Origin: Bacteroidales bacterium
Lineage (GTDB): Bacteria > Bacteroidota > Bacteroidia > Bacteroidales > 4484-276
Assembly (NCBI GenBank): GCA_029939965.1
Contig: JAOZRY010000057.1
Coordinates: forward strand, 1-8,191
DNA: 8,191 nt
Direction: 5' to 3'
Positions 1 to 7,178 of the stretch are shown in pieces; positions within the stretch are counted from its first letter, which is position 1, and every line of letters starts with the position of its first letter. The notes below the pieces were generated by a model. The model was not told where the DNA came from. It saw only the letters and a list, made by a program, of their open reading frames with translations, and ran no database searches. The position numbers and the translations under genes are program-made.

Positions 1-6
1 GGAATC

Positions 7-867
7 CTACTTCAATAAATCGAGCAGGTATTCTCCATAACCACTTTTTAATAATGGTTGAGCAATTTCTTGAAGTTTTGCAGCATCAATAAATTTCATG
101 CGGTAGGCAATTTCTTCGATGCAACCAATTTTTAATCCCTGGCGATGTTCAATAACTTCAACATACTGCGATGCCTGCAAAAGTGAGGTAAAGGTACCGG
201 TATCGAGCCAGGCAATTCCACGGCTCAAAATCCCAACACTTAGCTTATCATGTTCGAGATAATATTTATTTACATCGGTAATTTCGTACTCGCCTCTTGC
301 ACTGGGTTTGATGTTTTTGGCCACATCAACCACCGAATTATCATAAAAATATAGTCCGGGAACAGCAAAGTTAGATTTTGGATTTTTCGGCTTTTCTTCA
401 ATGGAAACAGCTTTTTGATTTTTATCAAACTCCACAACACCATATCTTTCGGGGTCAGAAACATGATAAGCAAATACAACCCCACCGGTAGGGTCATTAT
501 TTTCCTGAAGTATGTTTTGCAACCCTGAACCATAAAAAATATTATCGCCCAGAATAAGTGCGGCCTTTTCATTGCCAATATGTTCTTCGCCCAAAACAAA
601 TGCTTGTGCAAGGCCATTGGGTATCTCCTGAACTTTGTAGCTAATATTACATCCTATTCTGGAACCATCGCCCAACAGCTTTTCAAAATTTGGCAAATCC
701 TGAGGTGTCGAGATTATCATAATATCTCTAATACCCGACATCATTAAAACCGAAAGGGGGTAGTAAATCATTGGTTTGTCATAAATTGGCATCATCTGTT
801 TGCTCATAGCAAGAGTTAAAGGATGCAGTCTTGTTCCGGCACCGCCGGCTAATATTATACCTTTCAT
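7..867 (-). CDS. rmlA: Glucose-1-phosphate thymidylyltransferase (RmlA)
   Basis: This enzyme joins dTTP and glucose-1-phosphate to give dTDP-glucose and PPi, the first step of dTDP-L-rhamnose and related deoxysugar synthesis in the cytoplasm. The 286-residue protein is complete and close to the usual ~290 residues. Visible motifs are the nucleotide-binding loop GGAGTRL (8-14) with K23 and P27 behind it, IPNGLAQAF (82-90), LGDN (107-110) with the metal-binding aspartate D109, EEKP (157-160), GEYEITDVN (192-200) and WLDTGT (220-225) with the second metal aspartate D222. Together these separate RmlA from GalU- and GlmU-type enzymes. The start is at the motif-proximal ATG, as usual for the family (MKGIILAGG). 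The stop lies six bases from the window edge, so any rmlB/C/D partners downstream would be outside. A -7 promoter match lies about 80 bp upstream. Assignment is very secure; the specific polysaccharide served is unknown. Confidence 0.97.
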   Translation of the reverse strand: MKGIILAGGAGTRLHPLTLAMSKQMMPIYDKPMIYYPLSVLMMSGIRDIMIISTPQDLPNFEKLLGDGSRIGCNISYKVQEIPNGLAQAFVLGEEHIGNEKAALILGDNIFYGSGLQNILQENNDPTGGVVFAYHVSDPERYGVVEFDKNQKAVSIEEKPKNPKSNFAVPGLYFYDNSVVDVAKNIKPSARGEYEITDVNKYYLEHDKLSVGILSRGIAWLDTGTFTSLLQASQYVEVIEHRQGLKIGCIEEIAYRMKFIDAAKLQEIAQPLLKSGYGEYLLDLLK

Positions 868-946
868 ATTATTTGTTTTTAAATTATGGTGTAAAAATGA
901 TGAAAAAATATATTAAATCCAAAAAACGTATTTTGTTATTTATTTG

Positions 947-954
947 CAAAACTA
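947..954 (-). promoter_or_regulatory. Bacteroidota-type -7 box upstream of rmlA
   Basis: Read on the minus strand this is TAGTTTTG, an exact match to the TAnnTTTG element recognised by the Bacteroidota primary sigma factor. It lies about 80 bp before the rmlA start, implying a leader of roughly 70 nt. No convincing TTG -33 element at 19-21 bp spacing is visible, so the call rests on one box in AT-rich DNA. If real, rmlA is transcribed separately from the exporter gene behind it. Confidence 0.45.
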
Positions 955-990
955 ATCAACATGTTGTTTAAATTTTTTGTTGTCAATTTC

Positions 991-1001
991 CCGCTTTGCG
1001 G
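991..1001. repeat. Short GC-rich hairpin beside the heptamer array
   Basis: CCGC and GCGG (991-994, 998-1001) form perfect 4-bp arms around a TTT loop, in otherwise AT-rich DNA nine bases before the tandem heptamers. On the minus strand it lies between the exporter stop and the rmlA promoter box. It is followed there by A-rich rather than T-rich sequence, so it is not a classical intrinsic terminator for the exporter transcript. It could be a transcript-stabilising or REP-like element; its function is unknown. Confidence 0.5.
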
Positions 1002-1010
1002 TTTCAATCA

Positions 1011-1094
1011 TAAATCATAAATCATAAATCATAAATCATAAATCATAAATCATAAATCATAAATCGTAAATCGTAAATCGTAAATTATAAATTA
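1011..1094. repeat. Twelve-copy 7-bp tandem repeat (TAAATCA and variants)
   Basis: Twelve contiguous heptamers are present: seven TAAATCA (1011-1059), three TAAATCG (1060-1080) and two TAAATTA (1081-1094). A partial unit (AATCA) precedes the first copy. There are no spacers, so this is not CRISPR. The array ends 10 bp before the stop codon of the exporter gene and lies wholly between genes. Variants are grouped in blocks, as expected when copies expand locally by slippage or unequal exchange. It is a likely variable-number locus. Any effect on rmlA or on exporter mRNA ends is unproven. Confidence 0.95.
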
Positions 1095-1108
1095 AAACTA
1101 TGTTTTAA
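1092..1108 (-). other. AT-rich inverted repeat over the exporter stop codon
   Basis: The arms TTAAAAC (1092-1098) and GTTTTAA (1102-1108) are perfect 7-bp complements around a 3-nt loop and include the exporter stop codon (1105-1107). On the minus strand the hairpin is followed by AATTTATAATTT. It could act as a weak transcription terminator or 3'-end structure. The stem has only one G:C pair, so this is tentative. Confidence 0.3.
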
Positions 1109-3507
1109 GCATGACCACGCGGATCAGATTCCTCTATTTCAAGATCGTCTAATTCGATATCAAGTTCTTCATCAAAAATCTCAAGGAATGGTTCAGAAAA
1201 TCTTTTGGTAGTAATGCGTTTATCTAACGTTAAAAGCAATGATGGTAGCAGAAACAGGTTAGACAACAAAGCCATAAGCAGCGTAAAAGCTATAAGATAG
1301 CCAAGTGCCTCTGTGCCACCAAAAGAAGATAATATGAATATGGAAAAACCAAAAAACAATACCACCGAAGAATAGATCATACTAAAGCCTGTTTCGCTCA
1401 AAGCCCTGATTACGGAGGTTTTTATGTTCCAGTTATTTAACCTGAGTTGCAAACGGTAGCGCGAGAGGAAGTGTATGGCATTATCGACCGAAATACCAAG
1501 AGCTATCGAAAATATTAAAATGGTAGATGGTTTTACCGAAATGGCCAAAAAACCCATCATTGCGGCAGTCATAATTTGTGGGATAAGATTTGGTGCCATC
1601 GATATTACCACCATTCTTGCAGATGAGAATAGCAATGCCATAAGAATTGAAATTGCAACTAATGCAAGTAACAAGCTCGTAAGTAGGTTTTTAGCTAAAT
1701 AGTTGGTACCTTTAAGGTAAACCACACTAGTTCCGGTTATCTGTACATCAAATCGCGCAGGCGGGAAAATCTTATCGATTTCAGGCCTCAACTCATCTTT
1801 AATTCGTTGTATATCTTTGGTTCCAATGTTGGCCATTTGTACACTTATGCGGGTAACTTGCAACGAAGTATCCACAAACGAATTGAGGATTGTACGGTTG
1901 TCCCCATCCATTTTGGGAACATATTGCATAATAAAATTTTTCTCCTGACTGTTGGGGAGTGCATACATATCTTTGTTTCCTCCATAAAATGCCTGCTTGG
2001 CAAATTTTACTACTTCGGCTATAGATATTGGTCTGGAGAGTTCAGGATATTCGCCAAGCAATATTTGTAATTCTTCAATTCGTTTAATAGTTGAAATCTT
2101 CAACACTCCTTTTGGTTTTTTTGTGTCGATAGAAATTTCCAGTGGCATCACACCATTAATATTTTCTTCAAAAAACAGCAGGTCTTTATAAAGCTTATCC
2201 CCTTTTGGAATATCATCAACAATCCTACCAGTAGTTTTTAATAAAGAAATACCATAAAACCCTATAACAACAAGAACTATTGTTACAACATAAATTACTG
2301 TACGGTGGTATTGAACAATATCTACAATATGCGTTACAAGCGTGGTTACCAACCCTTTTTTGAGGTGTGCTGTATGTTTAATTTTAGGCGGATTAAGGAA
2401 ACTAAAGAATATGGGAATGAGAAAAAGTGTAAGAAAATATGCCACCATAATGCTTATTGATGCCACAATCCCAAATTCGATAAGTGCTTGATTTCCGGTA
2501 ATAATAAAAGCAGCAAACCCGGCAGCGGTAGTCATGTTTGTTAGCAGGTTGGCATTCCCAATAAACATTACCACCCTTGTAAGTGCTTTAATTTTATTAC
2601 CATGCCTTATAATTTCGGAATGATATTTATTGAGTAGAAAAATACTGTTTTCAACAACTATTACAATCAACAACGGTGGAAGGATACCTGTAAGAATGGT
2701 AATTTTATAATTAAATAGTACCAGCAAACCCAGCACAAAAATCACGGTAATAATTACAATGATCATTGTAGCAGCAACAATTTTCCAGTTTTTAAAGAAT
2801 ATGAGCAAAATTATTGATGTAATAATCAAGGACAGGATTACAAAAAACTGCAACTCATTCTCGATTTTCTTAGCAGTAATGGTTCTGATAAACGGGAGGC
2901 CGGAATAGTGCATATCCATACCAAATTGATCACCAAAAGAATTTCCCACATCTCTGAGTTCATAAATTAAACCAACACGCTCTTTGGTGTTAAGTATGTC
3001 TTTGTCGAGAGTAACAGCCATCATAGTAAACCCCGATTTACTATTGTACAGCATCTGATCATAAAACGAAAGTGAGTAAACAAATTCCATGATGCTGTCG
3101 AGCTCCTTTTGCGATGTTGGCTTTTGCGAAAATACCGGCAGGAAATCAAACTTTTTCAACGAGTCGTTTTTATCAAGATAGTAAAGTCTTGAAATGGATA
3201 ATACGCCCTCCACTCCTTCAATATTCTGAATGGTTTCGGTAAGATCGGCCCAGGCATTAAATTCTTGCAGATGAAAAAGGTTTGTATCCTCAATGCCAAT
3301 GAACATTACACTCCCATCTTCACCAAAAGTATTTTTAAATTCCTGATAAATAATACTGGCCGAATCAGTCGATGGCAGCATTTGTGCCATTTCGTATGAC
3401 ATGGTAACCTTTTTGGCCTGAAATCCCATAAAAATCGCCAACACCAATATTATTCCCAGATTCCAGTATCTTCTTCTTAAAATCAGTCGTGCGAGATAAG
3501 CCCACAT
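1105..3507 (-). CDS. RND-superfamily (MMPL-type) inner-membrane exporter
   Basis: The 800-residue protein has the two-fold repeated RND layout. There is one membrane segment (about 14-30), a large extracytoplasmic loop (about 31-215), five segments (about 219-371), a linker (372-401), a segment at 402-422, a second large loop (about 423-605) and five final segments (about 608-761). The signature GISVDNAIHF (671-680) in predicted TM10 carries D675, typical of proton-relay acidic residues; TM4 has the counterpart VVENSIFLL (284-292) with E286. The C-terminus is an unusual acidic cytoplasmic tail (779-795). RND/MMPL proteins use proton motive force to move lipids or hydrophobic compounds. No membrane-fusion or outer-membrane partner is adjacent, which favours the MMPL/HpnN-like type over a tripartite drug pump. 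The substrate cannot be read from sequence. The start is at MWAYLARLILRRR, giving a positively charged N-terminus before TM1. It is divergent from the lipoprotein gene. Confidence 0.88.
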   Translation of the reverse strand: MWAYLARLILRRRYWNLGIILVLAIFMGFQAKKVTMSYEMAQMLPSTDSASIIYQEFKNTFGEDGSVMFIGIEDTNLFHLQEFNAWADLTETIQNIEGVEGVLSISRLYYLDKNDSLKKFDFLPVFSQKPTSQKELDSIMEFVYSLSFYDQMLYNSKSGFTMMAVTLDKDILNTKERVGLIYELRDVGNSFGDQFGMDMHYSGLPFIRTITAKKIENELQFFVILSLIITSIILLIFFKNWKIVAATMIIVIITVIFVLGLLVLFNYKITILTGILPPLLIVIVVENSIFLLNKYHSEIIRHGNKIKALTRVVMFIGNANLLTNMTTAAGFAAFIITGNQALIEFGIVASISIMVAYFLTLFLIPIFFSFLNPPKIKHTAHLKKGLVTTLVTHIVDIVQYHRTVIYVVTIVLVVIGFYGISLLKTTGRIVDDIPKGDKLYKDLLFFEENINGVMPLEISIDTKKPKGVLKISTIKRIEELQILLGEYPELSRPISIAEVVKFAKQAFYGGNKDMYALPNSQEKNFIMQYVPKMDGDNRTILNSFVDTSLQVTRISVQMANIGTKDIQRIKDELRPEIDKIFPPARFDVQITGTSVVYLKGTNYLAKNLLTSLLLALVAISILMALLFSSARMVVISMAPNLIPQIMTAAMMGFLAISVKPSTILIFSIALGISVDNAIHFLSRYRLQLRLNNWNIKTSVIRALSETGFSMIYSSVVLFFGFSIFILSSFGGTEALGYLIAFTLLMALLSNLFLLPSLLLTLDKRITTKRFSEPFLEIFDEELDIELDDLEIEESDPRGHA

Positions 3508-3618
3508 ATAGTATTAAAATTTGGTATTAAAATTGTAAATAAACATCCTCATTTTTTGAGCAAAAAGACTTCGAAAATATACTTTATATCGCTAACAGAA
3601 AAAATTAAATTAATAATG
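3508..3618. promoter_or_regulatory. Divergent intergenic region with tandem 11-bp repeat
   Basis: This 111 bp region must hold the start signals for both the exporter (minus) and the lipoprotein (plus). It contains GTATTAAAATT twice, at 3511-3521 and 3524-3534 (13 bp period, just over one helical turn), directly in front of the exporter start. It also holds a small inverted repeat CTCA/TGAG (3548-3551, 3557-3560). Neither strand shows a perfect TAnnTTTG box; the nearest is TAAAATTTG (3515-3523, one base too long) on plus. The repeats could be a regulator site, but this is inference. Confidence 0.4.
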
Positions 3619-4806
3619 ATGAAATCCCATTCCTTTCCAACATTCAGATATTCACATTTTTTTGTTTTCATAATTTTAGCAGTAATCTTTTTTTCCTGCT
3701 CATCAACCAACAAGATGATTTCTCAGGGCAACTACGATGATGCAATCACTTTACTCACCGAAAAATTATCAAAACGTTTAACGTCGGGGAATATTAGCCA
3801 GCTCGACCATGCTTACAATTTGGCTAACAGCAATGATTTCGATACAATCAAAAATCTTAAATTATCGGGGCAGCCAGATATATGGCACAAAGTATTCGAT
3901 TTGTACACAGGTATGCAAATGCGGCAACAAAAAGTAGAAACACTTCCGTTAGAGGTATTGAATCAGGTTGGCTATGTAAATATTAATTATGATAATGATA
4001 TTCAAATCTCGCGTCAAAAAGCTGCCGAATATTATTACGCACTTGCCAAAAAACAACTTGAAAAACCTAATGGCGATAATCATGTATCTTATGGCTATCT
4101 AAAAGCCATTCAGGAAATTTATCCGGGTTTTAGGGATGTAGAAAAATTGATAGTGAAATTAAAAATGGCCGAACCTCTTTACATTTACTATCATATCGAA
4201 AACGATTATCCTTACACATTACCACCCGGTACAAGCAAAAGTCTCAAAAGTATTGATCTTTCAATATTCAACACTTCTCGATATCGTTTTCTAAACAAAA
4301 AACCTCCAACAGATCAATACAAGGTATTTGTTCAACTTACAATTACCGGTGTAAAAATTTCGCCCGAAAAAACAGGTGAGCTATCCTATACCGAATCGGT
4401 TGAAATGCAGGATGGAATAGCTTATGAGTTGGATGAGAATGGCGATTTTGTTTTAGATAGCCTGGGGCGAAAAATTCAGATACCTAAACTAAAAACTCTG
4501 GTTTGTTACGTTACTGAATTTAAACAGGAAAAGATGATGATGCTTATAGGGAAAATTGAAGTGATAGATCGCAAAACAGGACAAACCATTGGGATGAAAA
4601 CAATTAAAGGAGAGTCGAAGTTTATAAATTTGTATGCAAATTTTAAAGGTGATATGGATGCACTAAGCCGCGAAACTTTTGAGTTGGTAGGAACAAATGA
4701 ACGTGATTTTCCTGATGATGCTGCCATGATAATACATGCAGGTAATAGGCTGGGTGAAGATGCTGTGAAAAAAGTAACCGAAGTGTTGGATAATGTTGAG
4801 TTATGA
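3619..4806 (+). CDS. Predicted lipoprotein with helical-repeat N-terminal half
   Basis: I do not recognise a named family. Starting at the second of two adjacent ATGs (3616, 3619) gives a 395-residue protein. It has a hydrophobic signal segment (about 14-25) ending in FFSC, a lipobox-like site with Cys27 as the lipidated residue. An in-frame TTG at 3556 would add 21 residues and bury the signal, so I reject it. The mature N-terminal half looks alpha-helical and TPR-like: QGNYDDAITLLTEKL (36-50) is a typical TPR helix, and a second helical pair spans about 134-182. The C-terminal half is beta-rich, with DENGDFVLDSLG (271-282) resembling a turn in a surface beta domain. It is probably anchored in the periplasm or outer membrane as a scaffold or assembly factor, which is inference. 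It is followed 51 bp later by the dehydrogenase gene on the same strand, so the two may share a transcript. Confidence 0.8.
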   Translation: MKSHSFPTFRYSHFFVFIILAVIFFSCSSTNKMISQGNYDDAITLLTEKLSKRLTSGNISQLDHAYNLANSNDFDTIKNLKLSGQPDIWHKVFDLYTGMQMRQQKVETLPLEVLNQVGYVNINYDNDIQISRQKAAEYYYALAKKQLEKPNGDNHVSYGYLKAIQEIYPGFRDVEKLIVKLKMAEPLYIYYHIENDYPYTLPPGTSKSLKSIDLSIFNTSRYRFLNKKPPTDQYKVFVQLTITGVKISPEKTGELSYTESVEMQDGIAYELDENGDFVLDSLGRKIQIPKLKTLVCYVTEFKQEKMMMLIGKIEVIDRKTGQTIGMKTIKGESKFINLYANFKGDMDALSRETFELVGTNERDFPDDAAMIIHAGNRLGEDAVKKVTEVLDNVEL

Positions 4807-4857
4807 TAAATCACGGGTTTTTATAAAATGAATAATTTCGCCAAAATTTTGGCTATT

Positions 4858-5808
4858 ATGAAAACACACAAAATCCTTTTTATTGACACGGTGCATCCTG
4901 TGCTGGAAAAGGATCTGACCGGTTATGGATTTTCTTGCGATTATTTAAATAACTACACAAGAGAAGACTACGAAAGAATTATTCAAGATTATTTTGGGAT
5001 TATAATTCGTGGAAAGATTGAACTGGACAAAACTATTTTGAGTAATGCCTCCAAACTCAGGTTTATTGGAAGAGTAGGAGCGGGAATGGAAAATATTGAT
5101 GTGGAATTTGCCGAATCGAAAGGAATTGCCTGCCTTAACGCCCCCGAAGGAAACCGCGATGCAGTGGGTGAGCAAACCCTGGCAATGCTGCTGATGCTGA
5201 TGAATCATTTGCGTAAAGCCGATCGTGAAGTTCGGGATGGCATCTGGATTAGAGCCAAAAACCGTGGAACAGAAATAAAAGGTAAAACTGTAGCAATAAT
5301 TGGTTATGGAAACATGGGTAGTGCTTTTGCCCTGCGATTAAGTGGTTTTGGTTGCCGGGTTCTTGCCTATGATAAATACAAATTTGATTATACCGATAAC
5401 TTAGTAGAAGAGTCGGATATGAAAACCGTTTTTGCTGAAGCAGATATTTTAAGTCTGCATGTTCCACTTACCCCGGAAACTACTTTTTTGGTTAACGATG
5501 AATACCTCAATAAATTCGATAAAAAGATATTTGTAATAAATACTTCGAGGGGCAAAGTATTGAAAACTGCCGATTTGGTAAAAAACATAAAATCGGGGAA
5601 AGTGTTGGGTGCTGCTCTCGATGTGCTGGAATATGAAAAACTATCCTTTGAAGATATTGATAAAAAATCACTACCCGAAGATTTCCAATTTCTAATCAAT
5701 TCCGATAATGTAGTCCTCTCTCCTCACATTGCCGGCTGGACACACGAATCGCATTATAAGCTGGCCAAAGTGATTTCAGAAAAAGTAAAAGCCACGTTTG
5801 ATTTGTAG
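4858..5808 (+). CDS. D-isomer 2-hydroxyacid dehydrogenase (phosphoglycerate dehydrogenase-like)
   Basis: This is an NAD-dependent enzyme interconverting a D-2-hydroxyacid and its 2-oxoacid. The start chosen at 4858 (MKTHKILFIDTVHPVL) gives 316 residues and begins at the first beta strand of the substrate domain; an upstream in-frame ATG at 4828 would add ten residues. Seen in order are VGAGMENID (73-81), the Rossmann loop GYGNMG (149-154), D172 at the end of the second strand (NAD preference), HVPLTPET (201-208), and the catalytic set R231 (in TSRG), E260 and H290 (in SPHIAGWTHE). R to E spacing of 29 matches E. coli SerA (R240, E269), while E to H is about seven residues longer. There is no C-terminal ACT domain, so serine feedback of the SerA type is absent. 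It could supply 3-phosphohydroxypyruvate for serine synthesis or act on another acid; no serC is adjacent to decide. It probably shares a transcript with the lipoprotein. Confidence 0.9.
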   Translation: MKTHKILFIDTVHPVLEKDLTGYGFSCDYLNNYTREDYERIIQDYFGIIIRGKIELDKTILSNASKLRFIGRVGAGMENIDVEFAESKGIACLNAPEGNRDAVGEQTLAMLLMLMNHLRKADREVRDGIWIRAKNRGTEIKGKTVAIIGYGNMGSAFALRLSGFGCRVLAYDKYKFDYTDNLVEESDMKTVFAEADILSLHVPLTPETTFLVNDEYLNKFDKKIFVINTSRGKVLKTADLVKNIKSGKVLGAALDVLEYEKLSFEDIDKKSLPEDFQFLINSDNVVLSPHIAGWTHESHYKLAKVISEKVKATFDL

Positions 5809-5838
5809 GTAAATCCGGCAAGTTTGTTTCATAATAAA

Positions 5839-5882
5839 AAAACAGGGTTTCAATCTTTCTATATAGATCAAAACCCTGGTTT
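5839..5882. terminator. Bidirectional hairpin terminator between convergent genes
   Basis: The arms at 5839-5850 and 5871-5882 pair over 12 bp with one mismatch; the perfect core is CAGGGTTT with AAACCCTG (5843-5850, 5871-5878). The loop holds a smaller ATCT/AGAT pairing (5853-5856, 5865-5868). On the minus strand the core hairpin is followed by a run of seven T residues from the A tract before 5842, a strong intrinsic terminator for the phosphofructokinase transcript. On plus, only a short T run follows (GGTTTAAAATT), so termination of the dehydrogenase transcript is weaker. Confidence 0.85.
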
Positions 5883-5906
5883 AAAATTGTCATTATTGTT
5901 TACTCT

Positions 5907-7142
5907 CTACATTATCTGAATTTTTTCCCAGTTTAAGATTTTATAAAAATCAAATTCTTGAGGGTTTTCAATTATTTGAGATGCAGTTTTATAATCTTCT
6001 TTCACAATATATTGATGATTAAAACTATAAACCATCCGGGCTTTTTCGGAGTTGATGTTCACCAAACGTGGTTTTACCTTGCCATTTTCATCTTCCACAT
6101 CTTTTAGGTACAATGGCTTAATATCTCCTTTGGGGTTAGAAGTAACCATGCATCCGGAAACACCCTGATCGAAAAGTTTTTTTACACCCATACCCAATAG
6201 TGCACAGTAAACCAGGTCGAAACCTGAAGGCTGAACACAGCGCAATTCATAACCTAACTCAACAGGACGACTTTTGATTTTTACACCCAACCGCTTTAGT
6301 TCGCGCTGCACAAGAATATTAAAGATGTGGGCTTTACTCACGTTACCTAATTCGGGGTGGCCATGTTCGTCGTAAGTAAAATTTATGCCTGTTGATTCTA
6401 TTTCAGCGTCCGACATAAAATGGAAAACGCCTTCGCTAATCATTACGGCTCCATAAGAAATCCCCAATAACTTTCTCTTGATCATTGCCGAAATAATGAG
6501 TTTTACAATCTTACGGATGGTTATATCCGTTTTGTTAAACATCTCCGGAATGATTATCATGGGATAATGACAGGCTGCACCAATACCAAAAGCGAGGTGA
6601 CCGGCCTCGCGCCCCATAGCAGCCACAACAAACCAGTTGCCACTGGTGCGGGCATCTTCATATACGGTTTGAGCTATTCGAACTCCTTCTTGCTTTGCCG
6701 ACTCATATCCAAAAGTTGGTGAACCTTCGGGCAGTGGCAAATCGTTGTCGATGGTTTTGGGCACGTGAATGTTCTGAATTTTTACATTATGCTGAGCAAG
6801 GTATTTCGATATCCTGTTAGCGGTAGAAGCAGTGTCGTCGCCACCAATGGTAACCAAAAGTTTAATGTTGTAATTGATAAAAAAATCTGTTTTAAACTCT
6901 TCATCGGTTGGTTTGTGTCGGCTCATTTGCAGTGCCGACCCACCCATTTTATTGATAAGATCTGCTTTTTCAAAGTCAATATCTTCAATTTTCGGGCTAT
7001 CAGCAAAAAGGCTCTTGTATCCATGGTGAAGGCCAATTACTCTATATCCGCTTTGTAGGAAAACTTTCGCGATGGTTCCAATTACAGTGTTAATTCCAGG
7101 AGCAGGACCACCGCCTGCAAGGATTGCTATTGCTTTTTTCAT
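5907..7142 (-). CDS. Phosphofructokinase, probably PPi-dependent
   Basis: This enzyme phosphorylates fructose 6-phosphate to fructose 1,6-bisphosphate in glycolysis. Seen in the 411-residue protein are the phosphate-donor loop GGGPAPGIN (10-18), GGDDT (100-104), PKTIDND (128-134) with catalytic base D132, MGR (176-178) binding sugar phosphate, and PE (199-200). Two positions decide the donor. ATP enzymes have Gly at E. coli positions 104 and 124 (GGDGS, PGTIDND). Here these are D103 and K129, the known PPi-type pair, which favours pyrophosphate over ATP and a reversible reaction. Length also suits PPi-type proteins (about 400) rather than the ~320-residue bacterial ATP form. The protein is complete and starts at MKKAIAILAGGG with a -7 box just upstream. 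It converges on the dehydrogenase and diverges from the secreted protein gene. Donor choice is inferred from residues, not proven. Confidence 0.95.
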   Translation of the reverse strand: MKKAIAILAGGGPAPGINTVIGTIAKVFLQSGYRVIGLHHGYKSLFADSPKIEDIDFEKADLINKMGGSALQMSRHKPTDEEFKTDFFINYNIKLLVTIGGDDTASTANRISKYLAQHNVKIQNIHVPKTIDNDLPLPEGSPTFGYESAKQEGVRIAQTVYEDARTSGNWFVVAAMGREAGHLAFGIGAACHYPMIIIPEMFNKTDITIRKIVKLIISAMIKRKLLGISYGAVMISEGVFHFMSDAEIESTGINFTYDEHGHPELGNVSKAHIFNILVQRELKRLGVKIKSRPVELGYELRCVQPSGFDLVYCALLGMGVKKLFDQGVSGCMVTSNPKGDIKPLYLKDVEDENGKVKPRLVNINSEKARMVYSFNHQYIVKEDYKTASQIIENPQEFDFYKILNWEKIQIM

Positions 7143-7170
7143 GTACTTCTTATTTAGTTTTTATTGCCTA

Positions 7171-7178
7171 CAAATGTA
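7171..7178 (-). promoter_or_regulatory. Bacteroidota-type -7 box upstream of phosphofructokinase
   Basis: Read on minus this is TACATTTG, an exact TAnnTTTG match 28 bp before the start codon, implying a leader of about 20 nt. A perfect palindrome lies just upstream (AAAGAA at 7180-7185, TTCTTT at 7187-7192), inside the spacer where a repressor would block the promoter. That regulatory role is inference. No clear -33 TTG is seen. Confidence 0.6.

Noticed and set aside
1011..1094. Possible CRISPR array
   Set aside because: The 7-bp units are contiguous with no unique spacers, so it is a simple tandem repeat.
1475..2191. Plus-strand open frames within the exporter gene
   Set aside because: They lie opposite a long, clearly coding RND gene, overlap each other and encode low-complexity sequences with no motif.
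3556..3618. TTG start extending the lipoprotein by 21 residues
   Set aside because: The extension puts charged residues before the signal peptide and needs a rare start, whereas ATG at 3616/3619 gives a normal lipoprotein signal.
4828..4857. Upstream ATG start for the dehydrogenase
   Set aside because: It adds ten residues before the first beta strand; the ATG at 4858 gives the usual family N-terminus. The upstream start remains possible.
5249..5893. Minus-strand open frames opposite the dehydrogenase and its downstream gap
   Set aside because: The dehydrogenase frame has intact motifs throughout; the antisense frames show no domain and one runs across the terminator hairpin.
6765..7058. 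Plus-strand open frame opposite the phosphofructokinase N-terminal region
   Set aside because: It is antisense to the conserved donor-binding motifs and encodes nothing recognisable.
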